NCBI GenBank assembly: GCA_965242505.1
Contig: OZ251449.1
Coordinates: 2,418,001-2,482,000, forward strand
Source: UBA2966 sp965242505
Lineage (GTDB): Bacteria > Pseudomonadota > Alphaproteobacteria > UBA2966
Direction of reading: 5' to 3'
DNA: 64,000 bases
Position numbers and translations under genes: made by a program. A model generated the notes under the pieces. The model ran no database searches and was not told the origin of the DNA. It saw nothing but the letters and a program-made list of their open reading frames with translations. Shown here piece after piece: positions 42,918 through 52,064 of this stretch; position 1 is the first letter of the stretch, and each line of letters begins with the position of its first letter.

Positions 42918-44692
42918 ACGACGCGAACCCACAATCGACGACCGGCGTCGGGCGGACCCCTCGCATCGACCCCATCGCCCTGTCGATCGTCTGGAGCAAG
43001 CTGCTGTCTATCGTCGAGGAGATGGGCGGCACGCTGCGCCGCACGGCCTATTCGCCCGCGGTGCGGGAAGGGGACGACTTCTCGTCGGGGCTGTTCGACC
43101 GCGAGGGGCGCCTGATCGCCCAGGGGCAGTTCTCCCCCGCGCACATCGGCGCCATGCCCGACGTCGTCCGCAACGTCTCCAGGCACATCCCCGTGGAAAC
43201 GCTGGTCCCGGGCGACGTCGTCCTGTTCAACGATTCGGCGCTGGGCTCCGGCCACTTCCCCGATTTCTTCCTCATAATGCCGGTGTTCATCGACGGCCGG
43301 CTCGTCGGTTACTCGGGCGCGACCGCGCATCACATCGACACCGGCGGCGCGACTCCCGGCTCGCAGGAGATCGCGGGCGTCAGCGAGGCGTATCAGGAAG
43401 GGCTCCGGCTCCTGCCCGTGCGCCTGTTCCGCGCCGGCGAGCTGGACGAGGACGTCCTGCGCGTGATCCTCGGCAACGTCCGGGTTCCCGACCTCGTTCA
43501 GGGCGACCTCTTCGCGCAGCGGAACGCGGCCCACGTCGGCATGGCCCGGATGCTCGCGATCTTCGAGGAGTACGGCGAGGGACCGGTCGAGAACGCCTTC
43601 GAGGAGATACTCGCCGCCTCCGAGGCGCGCATGCGCGAGTTCGTCCGCGCCCTGCCCGACGGCGCCTGGGAATTCGAGGACTTCCTCGACGACGCCGGAC
43701 CCGGATCGGACCCCGTGCGGTTCCACGTCCGCGTCACGATCGACGGCGGCGACATCGAGCTCGACTTCTCGGGCGGCGGCGATCAGGTCCCGGCGGGGAT
43801 CAACTGCTACTACAACTTCACCCGGGCCTGGGGAAACTTCGCCGCAATGGCGCTGGCCAGGGCCGTCATGCCCCAGAACGAAGGGACCATCCGGCCGATC
43901 AGGATCACGGCCCGCGAGGGATCGTTCTTCAACGCGGTCCATCCGGCGCCGTCCGGCGGGCGGGCGACCAATCAGGTCCGTCTCTTCGAGGTGGTCAACG
44001 GCGCCCTGGCCGAGGCGCTGCCGCACCGCGTCATGGGGGCCTTCTCCCACTGGAGCAACCCCAACATCGGCGGAATCGACGACCGCACGGGCAAGCCCTT
44101 CGTCCAGTACGACCTGCTCTTCGGAGGCTACGGCGGCCAGCACGACAAGGACGGCGAGGAAGGGATGGCGCCGCTGATGAACTGCACCAACATCCCCGTC
44201 GAGGTGTACGAGCGCGCGGGGCCCCTGCTGGTGGAACGCCTCGAGTTGATGGCGGATTCGGGCGGCGCCGGAAAGTTCCGCGGCGGCCTCGGACTCCGCA
44301 AGGACGTCCGGGTCGGATGCAGGGAAGCCCTGGCGACCCTGCTGACCGACCGGCGCAAGCGCGCGCCCTTCGGCGTTTTCGGCGGCGGCTCCGGCGGGAA
44401 GGCGGAGATCGTCTTGTCCCGGGACGGCGTGTCGATCCCGCTCGAGACCAAGGAGACGCGGCTTCTGAAGAAGGACGACGTGCTGAGCTTCCGGCTGTCC
44501 GGCGCGGGCGGCTACGGCGACCCCGCCGAGCGCGAGCCCTGGCGGATCGAGGACGACCTCGCAGACGGCTACGTCACCGAGGAAGGCGCCCGGCGCGATT
44601 ACGGGGTCGAGATCGAGAACGGCAGGGTCATCGGCGGCGGGACCGGGGGCGGCGAGGCCCGGCCGCCGCAGGCGGGGAACGGACATGGATGA
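42914..44692 (+). CDS. hyuB: Hydantoinase B/oxoprolinase, first B subunit
   Basis: 592 residues from a TTG that overlaps the hyuA stop. Landmarks: DPIALSIVWSKLLSIVEEMGGTLRRTAYSP, FNDSALGSGHFPDFFL and GGAGKFRGGLGLRKDV near the end. TTG initiation with a weak site suggests lower output controlled by coupling to hyuA. It shares an 8-bp overlap with the second B gene. Confidence 0.92.
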   Translation: MNDANPQSTTGVGRTPRIDPIALSIVWSKLLSIVEEMGGTLRRTAYSPAVREGDDFSSGLFDREGRLIAQGQFSPAHIGAMPDVVRNVSRHIPVETLVPGDVVLFNDSALGSGHFPDFFLIMPVFIDGRLVGYSGATAHHIDTGGATPGSQEIAGVSEAYQEGLRLLPVRLFRAGELDEDVLRVILGNVRVPDLVQGDLFAQRNAAHVGMARMLAIFEEYGEGPVENAFEEILAASEARMREFVRALPDGAWEFEDFLDDAGPGSDPVRFHVRVTIDGGDIELDFSGGGDQVPAGINCYYNFTRAWGNFAAMALARAVMPQNEGTIRPIRITAREGSFFNAVHPAPSGGRATNQVRLFEVVNGALAEALPHRVMGAFSHWSNPNIGGIDDRTGKPFVQYDLLFGGYGGQHDKDGEEGMAPLMNCTNIPVEVYERAGPLLVERLELMADSGGAGKFRGGLGLRKDVRVGCREALATLLTDRRKRAPFGVFGGGSGGKAEIVLSRDGVSIPLETKETRLLKKDDVLSFRLSGAGGYGDPAEREPWRIEDDLADGYVTEEGARRDYGVEIENGRVIGGGTGGGEARPPQAGNGHG

Positions 44693-46712
44693 AGTCGGCA
44701 GGCTCGAGCTGATCCGCGAGGCGCTCATCGCGGTGGCCCAGGAGATGAGGGCGAACGTGATCCACTCGTCCTATTCCTCGATCATCTACGAGGGCCACGA
44801 TTTCTCCACCGCGCTCGTGGGACCCGACGGGCGCTACGTGGCGCAGTGCGACGGCGACCATCCCCTCCACGTCTTCTCGGTGCCGTATTCGACGCGGGAG
44901 ATCCTCGAGAAGTTCGGGGACGACATCCACGAGGGCGACATATTCCTCCACAACGATCCCTACACGGGCGGCACGCATCTGAACGACGTCCTGCAACTGC
45001 ATCCGGTGGTCCATGAAGGCGATGTCGTGATGTTCGCGGCCGTCCGCTACCACTTCGGCGACGTGGGCGGCATGACGGCGGGCAGCCTGTCGGGCGAGGC
45101 GCGCGAGATCTTCCAGGAAGGTCTGCGGATCACGCCCACGAAGATCTGCGACCGGGGAGCGATGAACGAGGCCTGTCTCGGCCTCCTCTTCGACAACATG
45201 CGCCAGCCCCTGGAGCGCCGCGGCGATTTCAACGCCATGTACGGCGCCGGCCGCAAGGCGGTCGAGCACGTCCAGCGCCTGCGCCGCCGATTCGGAAAGG
45301 AAGACCTGCTGGAAGCGATCGACGAGATCATCGCCCGCTCCGAGAAGGTCATGCGAGGCCGCATCCGGGCTCTCGAGGACGGAGACTATTACGCCGAGGG
45401 GTTCATGGAGAGCACCGGCGCGAGCGCCGAGCCCCTGGTCCTGCGCCTCAAGCTGAGCGTGAGGGGCGACCGCCTGATCGCGGACTACACGGGAACCTCG
45501 TCGCAGACCGAGGGACCCACAAACGTCGGCCCGGCCATGACGATGACGTCGCTCTGCACGATCGTGAAGTCCTTTCTCGATCCGGGGACTCCCGTCAACC
45601 ACGGCTCGTTCGAGCCCATCGAGATCGTCTCGCCGCCCGGCGCCTTCATCAACGCGACGTATCCCGCCGCCTGCGGCGGCATGACGGAAGTCAAGTCCCT
45701 CCTGGACTCCGTGGGTTCGACCGCCATGGGCCAGGCGGTCCCGGAGATGAAGGTCGGAGACCTCAAGGGGGGCGCCAATCACACGTATATCTCCGGACCC
45801 GACCCGCGCCGCGGCGGCGACGTCTACCTGCTCTACGAGTGGGTCGCCGGCGGGACCGGGGCGTCGGACGGCCACGACGGCAACAACGGCGTGCGCAACT
45901 ACACCGAGGGCGACTTCAATTCGGTCCACGCGGTCGAGGTCGTCGAGAGCCAGTACCCGATCGCCGTCGACCGTTTCGAGATCCGCGACGGCTCCTGCGG
46001 CGACGGAAAATGGCGGGGCGGCTTCGGTGTGCGCCGGGACGTCCGGGTCAGGAGCGACGTCGGCGCGCTGTCGGTCCTTACCGACAAGTGCGTCATCCCG
46101 CCCTTCGGCGCGCACGGCGCCGGGAACGGCGCGGGCAACCGTTTCGTCGTCGTTCGCGACGGCGAGGTCATCGAGCCGTCCGCCGTTCCCGGCAAGGTCT
46201 CCGGCTTCCCGCTGCGGCGGGACGACGTGGTGCGGGAGGAGTCGGCGGGAGGCGGAGGCTACGGCGACCCCCTCGAGCGGGCCCCGGACCTGGTGGCGGA
46301 GGACGTCCGCCTGGGTTACTTCACCGCCGGTCAGGCGGAGCGGCGGTACGGCGTGGTCCTGGATGCGGACGGCGCCGTCGATGGGTCCGCGACCGGACGG
46401 CGGCGGCGGGCGCTCCGGGACGCGCGCATCCACGTGACCGTCCAGGCCGCCAACGAGGAGATGCATAACGGCGCGAAACGCGAGTTCGTGGTGCCGCCCG
46501 GCGTGGCGGAGCGGCTGGGAATCGGCGACGGCGACCTCGTCGAGCTGATCGCCGGCGCCGGACCGCTCGTGCGGGGCTGGGCGCGCGTCGGCGCCGGCGA
46601 CGCCGGCGGGAACGCCCCGGTCATGGTCGGCGCGTCGGCGTTCGACCTCCTGAAGACGGCGCCGGGAAGGTCGGCGGAAATCCGGCGCGTGACCCCCGCG
46701 CCGCCGGAATAG
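44685..46712 (+). CDS. Hydantoinase B/oxoprolinase, second B subunit with C-terminal extension
   Basis: 675 residues. The B core spans ~1-560: EMRANVIHSSYSSIIYEGHDFS, FLHNDPYTGGTHLNDV and GKWRGGFGVRRDV. The last ~110 residues (VQAANEEMHNGAKREFVVPPGVAERL...) are a small beta-rich extension not in the first B subunit. The two B proteins diverge strongly, so they may serve different active sites or form a mixed complex with one A subunit. Confidence 0.9.
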   Translation: MDEVGRLELIREALIAVAQEMRANVIHSSYSSIIYEGHDFSTALVGPDGRYVAQCDGDHPLHVFSVPYSTREILEKFGDDIHEGDIFLHNDPYTGGTHLNDVLQLHPVVHEGDVVMFAAVRYHFGDVGGMTAGSLSGEAREIFQEGLRITPTKICDRGAMNEACLGLLFDNMRQPLERRGDFNAMYGAGRKAVEHVQRLRRRFGKEDLLEAIDEIIARSEKVMRGRIRALEDGDYYAEGFMESTGASAEPLVLRLKLSVRGDRLIADYTGTSSQTEGPTNVGPAMTMTSLCTIVKSFLDPGTPVNHGSFEPIEIVSPPGAFINATYPAACGGMTEVKSLLDSVGSTAMGQAVPEMKVGDLKGGANHTYISGPDPRRGGDVYLLYEWVAGGTGASDGHDGNNGVRNYTEGDFNSVHAVEVVESQYPIAVDRFEIRDGSCGDGKWRGGFGVRRDVRVRSDVGALSVLTDKCVIPPFGAHGAGNGAGNRFVVVRDGEVIEPSAVPGKVSGFPLRRDDVVREESAGGGGYGDPLERAPDLVAEDVRLGYFTAGQAERRYGVVLDADGAVDGSATGRRRRALRDARIHVTVQAANEEMHNGAKREFVVPPGVAERLGIGDGDLVELIAGAGPLVRGWARVGAGDAGGNAPVMVGASAFDLLKTAPGRSAEIRRVTPAPPE

Positions 46713-46760
46713 CGGCGGCGGTCTTCGCCGACGGCCATCTCTCGAAACCGGGCGCGGCCG

Positions 46761-47186
46761 TCACCACGCCCATGGGTCGAGGAGGATGACGTCCATTTCC
46801 TCGAAGTCCCGCAGGTTGCGGGTCACGAGCGTGAGATCGCGGCGCCGGGCGATCGCCGCGATTTGGGCGTCGACAGCCGGCCGCGGCCGGCCGATCCGGT
46901 CGCCCTCGCCCATGATCTCGCCCCATATCACCGCCGCGTCCTTGTCGAACGACAGGATACGCCCCTCGAACTGCCGCGCGAGGTCGCGCCGGATCCAACG
47001 CTCGTAGACGTGTCGGCGATCAGCGCTTTCCAGCTTTCGCGCGCCCCGCGCCAGCTCTCCGAAGGTGACCGCGGCGAGGAACAGTTCGCTTGGCGTCCGG
47101 TTTTCAAACCACGCGAGCACACGCGCCTCGGGTCGCGGTTTGACGGTCTCGCTGATGACGTTGGTGTCGATAAGGAAACCGGTCAT
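46761..47186 (-). CDS. vapC: VapC-type PIN toxin
   Basis: 141 residues, full PIN domain: Asp in FLIDTNVISE (~7), Glu in FGELARG (~43), Asp in AVDAQIAAIARR (~105) and TRNLRDFEEM. It should be an RNase inhibited by the adjacent antitoxin. The start overlaps the antitoxin stop by ATGA. Unlike the remnant at 2452-2586 this module is intact. Confidence 0.92.
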   Translation of the reverse strand: MTGFLIDTNVISETVKPRPEARVLAWFENRTPSELFLAAVTFGELARGARKLESADRRHVYERWIRRDLARQFEGRILSFDKDAAVIWGEIMGEGDRIGRPRPAVDAQIAAIARRRDLTLVTRNLRDFEEMDVILLDPWAW

Positions 47187-47503
47187 TCCAGATCGACCGG
47201 CCGCCCCGGGGAACGATCGCGCTCGACGACCAGATTCGCGTCGCGGAGCGGCGACGACCGGAGAAACGCGACCAACTCGGCCCCGGTTTTCGCCCGGGAA
47301 GACGACATCGCGAGCGCCAAGGTCTCGCGCAACTCGGTCGCCGCGGTTCCGCCCTGGCGGAGCGTTCCCGCCACCGCCTTGACGAGACCTGCATCTTCCA
47401 GCGGCGCCGAGACCTCGACACGCACCGTCCCGGCCGCCGCCGCCTTGGCTCGATGCCGGGCAACCCGCGCCTTGGCCGTGCTATGAGGGGATCGTTTCTT
47501 CAT
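47183..47503 (-). CDS. VapB-position antitoxin
   Basis: 106 residues. A very basic start (KKRSPHSTAKARVARHRAKAAAAG) is followed by RVEVSAPLEDAGLVKAVAGTLRQGG and LRETLALAMSS. It is longer than usual VapB and has no clear RHH or AbrB strand, so it may belong to a less known antitoxin class. Its role is inferred from the 4-bp coupling to VapC. Confidence 0.72.
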   Translation of the reverse strand: MKKRSPHSTAKARVARHRAKAAAAGTVRVEVSAPLEDAGLVKAVAGTLRQGGTAATELRETLALAMSSSRAKTGAELVAFLRSSPLRDANLVVERDRSPGRPVDLE

Positions 47504-47625
47504 GGCATTCCAATCTCCGGTAATGTTCCCGGAAACATATGAGCGGACGCCATGGCAGGTCAACCCGGTTTCCCATGCCAGGCTCGGGCGCGCCTCGGCG
47601 AATCTCCCGGCTCGGGCGCCTCCGC

Positions 47626-48756
47626 TCAATCCAGCGACTCGAGCAGCCGCCGCAGGAAGCGGGACCGCTCGGCCAGCCGGTCGACGACGACGTGCTCGTG
47701 TTCGGCGTGGGCGCCGGCGCCCACCGCGCCGAGGCCGTCGAGCGTCGGGACGCCGAGGGCCGCGGCGAAGTTTCCGTCCGACACGCCGCCCGCCCACGTC
47801 TCTTCGAGATCGATCCCGACTTCGGCCGCGACCGATCTCGCCCGTTCGAAAAGGGCCATGCCGGCCTCGCTGCGCTCGAAGGGCGGGCGGTTGACGCCGC
47901 CCGCGACCTCCACCTCGACGCCCTCCCCTTCGGGCCGCAGTCCGAGGAGGGCCCGTTCCAGTTCGTCCGCATCCGCGGGATCGGCGAAACGGAGATCGAC
48001 CTCGGCCTCCGCCTCCTCCGGCACCACGTTCGGTCGCGTCCCGCCGCGGACCGTTCCCACGTTGAGCGTGACGCCCCGCCCGTAATCGGTCATGGCCTCG
48101 ATCTTCACGATCGCCCGCGCCAGTTCCGCGACCGCGCTCCGTCCCAGGCGATGGTCCGATCCGGCGTGCGCGGCCCGGCCCCGCACGCGAACGCGGAACC
48201 GCCCCCATCCGCTCCGCGCCGTCACGGCGGCGCCATGCGGCGGCCGCGCCGGCTCGTTCACGAGCACGTACTTCGCCCGCCGGGCCTCGGTTTCGACGAG
48301 CTCCCGCGAGGTCGGGCTGCCGACCTCCTCGTCCGAGACGAGAACGACCGTCACGGGGAGCGGCGGCCTGCCGCCGGCCTCCATGATCGTTCGGATGGCG
48401 TCGCAGACGAGGTAGGCGCCTCCCTTCATGTCGTAGATGCCGGGCCCGTACGCCTTGCCGTCCTCCACCCGGAACGGGCGCGCCTCCAGGGCGCCCACCG
48501 CCCACACCGTATCGAGATGGCCGAGCGCCATGATCCCCGCCTCGTTGGCGGCCCAGGGCGTGCGGGCGACGAGATGGTCGCCGAATCCGTCCCGGCCCGG
48601 AATCCGTTCGATGTCCAGGCCCGCGCCGCCGAGGGTCTTCTCGACCGCGTCGACCATGCGGTTGACCGCGGCCCCGTCGGTGGACGGCGACTCGATCTCC
48701 ACCCACGACCGGATGCCCTCGAGCAGCAGCCGGTCTTCCTCTCGGGCGTCGGTCAT
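47626..48756 (-). CDS. M20 metallopeptidase (glutamate carboxypeptidase-like)
   Basis: 376 residues. Zinc ligands of the M20 family: His in LGHLDTVW, bridging Asp in GIYDMKGG, Glu-Glu in SDEEVGSP, and a C-terminal His in GAHAEHEHVV. The dimerisation insert (GRAAHAGSDHRLGRSAVAELA) is present. It removes an amino acid from N-acyl or peptide substrates in the cytoplasm or periplasm. Its ATG overlaps the upstream deacetylase stop, so the two are coupled; with the hydantoinase genes nearby, amide catabolism is plausible. Confidence 0.9.
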   Translation of the reverse strand: MTDAREEDRLLLEGIRSWVEIESPSTDGAAVNRMVDAVEKTLGGAGLDIERIPGRDGFGDHLVARTPWAANEAGIMALGHLDTVWAVGALEARPFRVEDGKAYGPGIYDMKGGAYLVCDAIRTIMEAGGRPPLPVTVVLVSDEEVGSPTSRELVETEARRAKYVLVNEPARPPHGAAVTARSGWGRFRVRVRGRAAHAGSDHRLGRSAVAELARAIVKIEAMTDYGRGVTLNVGTVRGGTRPNVVPEEAEAEVDLRFADPADADELERALLGLRPEGEGVEVEVAGGVNRPPFERSEAGMALFERARSVAAEVGIDLEETWAGGVSDGNFAAALGVPTLDGLGAVGAGAHAEHEHVVVDRLAERSRFLRRLLESLD

Positions 48757-49631
48757 GGCGCGGGCGTCCGGACCTCGATGAAGGGGTTGATGGCCTGCGG
48801 TTCCGCCTCGCCCTCGCGCTGATCGAGATAGGCCTGGGCGACCTGCTCGCAGGTGGCGAACCAGACGCCGTCGAACCCCCGGACGAAGGCGATGAAGTCC
48901 CGCAGCATGGCGACTCGCGACGGACGTCCGATGCCCTGCGGGTGCATGACGAGGTCGAGGTAGGCGCCCCAGCGATGGATCTCCCGGAACTCCTCCCGCC
49001 AGATCGACAGGATGTGCTCGTTGGTCGCCATGGGCCGCGGCACGCTGATGGTGAAGAAAAGGTAGGGCGCGTCGTCGGTCGACCAGTGCCAGGGCAGCTC
49101 CACTGGGCCGGGCCGTCCGTCCTCGAGCACGTGCTGGTAGGGCACGACGTCGTCCAGCAGCGAACTGTCGTAAAGGAACCCGCGGTCGGTCAGGAGACGC
49201 AGCTGATCCATCGTGGTCTCCCCGGCCGGAGACCTGTAGCCGACGGGGCGCACGCCGACGGTCCTGGCCAGGGCCTCGAGGCCCCGGTCCAGTTCCTCCA
49301 CGACCTCGTCCGGCTTGTCGGGGTCGGGCCATTTGTGGAGGTAGCCGTGATGGGCGACCTCGTGGCCGTGCTCGAGGATCATCTCGACCCGCTGCGTGCG
49401 GTTCTCGGCGACCCAGCCGGGCACGAAGAAGGTCGCCGGCAGCCCCTCGTCCTTCAGAAGTTCCAGGATCCGCGGCACGCCGACCTTGGCGCCGTAGGTG
49501 CCATAGGAGAGCGTGCCGGGACGCTTGAGGTTCCGCGGATCGCGACTGATCCAGTTGGTCTCGGAATCGAAATCGAACGACAGCGACACCGCGCACTTGG
49601 CGCCGTTCGGCCACGTCACGCCACTGGTCAC
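48753..49631 (-). CDS. Polysaccharide deacetylase-family amidohydrolase
   Basis: 292 residues, NodB homology: SLSFDFDSETNW (catalytic Asp), EVAHHGYLHKW (metal His pair) and GYRSPAGETTMDQLRLL. No signal peptide is visible, so it is probably cytoplasmic. This fits the PuuE/HpPgdA-like group acting on allantoin, imides or similar small amides rather than on cell-wall polymer. It is coupled to the M20 gene and next to the hydantoinase cluster. Confidence 0.86.
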   Translation of the reverse strand: MTSGVTWPNGAKCAVSLSFDFDSETNWISRDPRNLKRPGTLSYGTYGAKVGVPRILELLKDEGLPATFFVPGWVAENRTQRVEMILEHGHEVAHHGYLHKWPDPDKPDEVVEELDRGLEALARTVGVRPVGYRSPAGETTMDQLRLLTDRGFLYDSSLLDDVVPYQHVLEDGRPGPVELPWHWSTDDAPYLFFTISVPRPMATNEHILSIWREEFREIHRWGAYLDLVMHPQGIGRPSRVAMLRDFIAFVRGFDGVWFATCEQVAQAYLDQREGEAEPQAINPFIEVRTPAP

Positions 49632-49801
49632 GAGAGTCCCCTTCCATCATCGCCGCCGCGGGCCGGACCCGCCGGGATACGCCCTGAATTATCCCGCATC
49701 GGCCCGGCGAATCCCAGCGAATCCGGGATAGAATGCGCGCCGGCCGCCATGGAGGCCTCGACGCCGGCCTTCGATCCTCCGAACCAGGGAACGCGAACGC
49801 C

Positions 49802-50329
49802 ATGAGCCACGTCTTCGGAAAGATCATCCAGACCGCCTACGTCGTCCGGGACGTCGAGGCGGCGATGCGCCACTGGACCGGACTGATGGGCGTCGGTCCC
49901 TGGTTCTACCGGGAGAGGGTTCCGCTGGAGACGTTCACCTACAGGGGAGAACCGTCCGACCTCGAGATGTCCATCGCGCTCGGTTACGACGGGGACATGC
50001 AGTTCGAGTTGATCCAGCAGCGCAACGACGCGCCATCGGTCTACAGGGACTTTCTGGAGACCTTCGGCGAGGGGCAGCAGCACCTGGGTTTCCAGGTCGA
50101 CGACCTCGAGGCCAGCATCGAGAAGGGCGAGGCGCTCGGCTACGAGCTGATGCAGGAAGGTTTCATCGCCAATTCGGGTCCCTTCGCGTACATGGGGATC
50201 GGCGATCATCCCGGCACCATGGTCGAGTTCCTGGTCATGCCCGAAATCCGCCGCCGGAACTGGGAAATCATCAAGGGCTGGGCCCGGGAATGGGACGGAT
50301 CGAACCCCGTCCGGACGGAAGTCGTTTGA
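49802..50329 (+). CDS. VOC/glyoxalase-family protein
   Basis: 175 residues: KIIQTAYVVRDVEAAMRHWTGLMGVGPWF at the start, MQFELIQQ with a metal Glu, and HLGFQVDDLEASI and MVEFLVMPEI in the second half. It resembles the methylmalonyl-CoA epimerase/lactoylglutathione lyase branch of the VOC fold. Substrate unknown. Confidence 0.84.
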   Translation: MSHVFGKIIQTAYVVRDVEAAMRHWTGLMGVGPWFYRERVPLETFTYRGEPSDLEMSIALGYDGDMQFELIQQRNDAPSVYRDFLETFGEGQQHLGFQVDDLEASIEKGEALGYELMQEGFIANSGPFAYMGIGDHPGTMVEFLVMPEIRRRNWEIIKGWAREWDGSNPVRTEVV

Positions 50330-50438
50330 GCCGGCGCGCCCGAACCCGGTATATTGTCCCGCCCTTCGACCGGGACGACGTCGCCCGCCGCCGCGTCCTC
50401 GATCGGCAGGCGGGCGGCGGGTTTTCGAACGACTCTGG

Positions 50439-52064
50439 ATGCCGGAAATGGCGGTGGCGAAGATCTCCGACCCGAACGTCGAAGCCGAACTGAAACTGAC
50501 CGCCTCCGCCGAAACCATCGAGGCCCTGTCGCGGTCGGAGGTCGTCGCGCGCATGGCGCAGGGCCGCTGCGTCGTCAGGAATCTGGAGAGCGCCTATTAC
50601 GACACGCCCGATCTGAGGTTGTCGGGCCGCGGGATCGCGTTGCGAGTGCGCGGCGATGGAGAGCGCTTCGTCCAGACCGTGAAGATGGAGGCGGAGTCGG
50701 GCGGCGCCCTCGTCCGCCGCGGCGAATGGGAAGCCCCCGTCGCGGACTCCCGGCCCGATCTCACGGCGATCGGCGACGCGGAGGCGCGCGAGCGGCTGGG
50801 TCTGATCCTGCCGGGAGAGCTCCGCCCCGTCTTCACCAACCGCGTCCGGCGCGAGGTTCGACTGATCGACGGCCCGGACGACTCGGGCCGCGACCGCGCG
50901 ATCGAGATCGCGGTCGACGTCGGCGAAACCCGGGCGGGCGGCGCGGCGGAACCGATCTCCGAGATCGAGCTGGAGCTTCTCAGGGGTTCGGCCGAGAACG
51001 TCTTCGACCTGGCGTTGGCGTTGCACCGGATCGGCCACGTCCGCGTCGAGCATCGCACCAAGGCGGAACGCGGCTATGCGTTGTCCACCGGCGCCTCGCC
51101 CCGATGGCGCAAGGCGAGGCCGGTCGTCTTCGGTCCGCGAACCACCATCGACGAAGCGCTCGCCCATGTGCTCGCCGCCTGCTTCAGGCACTGGACCGCC
51201 AACGAGCCCGCCGCGCTCGACGGGCGCGATCCGGAGGGCGTTCACCAGATGCGGGTCGGATTGCGGCGGTTGCGGTCCGCTCTCTCCGTCTTCGGGCCGC
51301 TTCTCCCCGCAGACGCGCTGGAGTGGCTCGAGCGGGAGGCCGGCAGCGCGCTCGGAGCGTTGGGCCGGGCGCGGGACCTCGACGTGTTCCTGGACGAACT
51401 GCTGGACCCCGCGATCGGGGAGTTTCCGGACGAGGAGTGCCTCGCGGCCTTGCGGCGGGCCGCGGAACGCAGGCGGGCCGAGGGGTACGAGCAGGCCAGG
51501 TCGGCGATCGGCTCGCCTCGATACACCGAGTTCGTCCTCCGCTTCGGCGGCTGGATGGAGGGCCGCCGCTGGCGAACCGGGGATACGGCCGGCGCCCTGG
51601 ACCGTCCTCTCGCTGCCTACGCGGACGAATTGCTGGAGAAACGGCATCGCAAGACGCTCAGGCTGGGGCGGCGTTTCGAGACGCTGACGGCGGAGAGGCG
51701 CCACCGGGTCAGGATCGCGCTCAAGAAGCTTCGGTACGCGGTGGGGTTCTTCGAGTCGCTCCACCCGGGCCGGGAAACCGGACGCTACGCGAAATCCCTC
51801 TCGCGGCTACAGGACGGCCTCGGCCATCTCAACGACGTGTCGGTCGCCCGGCGACTCGTGGAAGACCTCGCGAATCGAGGCGCGCCGTCCGGCGACCGGG
51901 TCGCGCTCCAGCGGGCCGCCGGCCTGTTGATCGGTTGGTGCGCGCGCGGCGTCGTCGATACGGAACCCGGGCTGGTCGCCAGCTGGGAAGCGTTCCGCGC
52001 CGCCGCGCCGTTCTGGCGGCGACAGGCCGTCCGGGTCGCGGTCCGGCCTTCCGGGAAACGATGA
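50439..52064 (+). CDS. CYTH-CHAD domain protein
   Basis: 541 residues. The N-terminal CYTH/triphosphate tunnel domain (VEAELKL, YYDTPDLRLSGRGIALRVR, EIELELL) spans ~10-210 and should bind triphosphate or polyphosphate with metal. The C-terminal CHAD domain (~230-510) has conserved His and basic helices (VHQMRVGLRRLRSAL; RHRVRIALKKLRYAVGFFE) that bind polyphosphate. Such proteins localise to or process polyphosphate granules. The stop overlaps the ParA start by ATGA. An alternative start is the ATG at 50448. Confidence 0.9.
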   Translation: MPEMAVAKISDPNVEAELKLTASAETIEALSRSEVVARMAQGRCVVRNLESAYYDTPDLRLSGRGIALRVRGDGERFVQTVKMEAESGGALVRRGEWEAPVADSRPDLTAIGDAEARERLGLILPGELRPVFTNRVRREVRLIDGPDDSGRDRAIEIAVDVGETRAGGAAEPISEIELELLRGSAENVFDLALALHRIGHVRVEHRTKAERGYALSTGASPRWRKARPVVFGPRTTIDEALAHVLAACFRHWTANEPAALDGRDPEGVHQMRVGLRRLRSALSVFGPLLPADALEWLEREAGSALGALGRARDLDVFLDELLDPAIGEFPDEECLAALRRAAERRRAEGYEQARSAIGSPRYTEFVLRFGGWMEGRRWRTGDTAGALDRPLAAYADELLEKRHRKTLRLGRRFETLTAERRHRVRIALKKLRYAVGFFESLHPGRETGRYAKSLSRLQDGLGHLNDVSVARRLVEDLANRGAPSGDRVALQRAAGLLIGWCARGVVDTEPGLVASWEAFRAAAPFWRRQAVRVAVRPSGKR

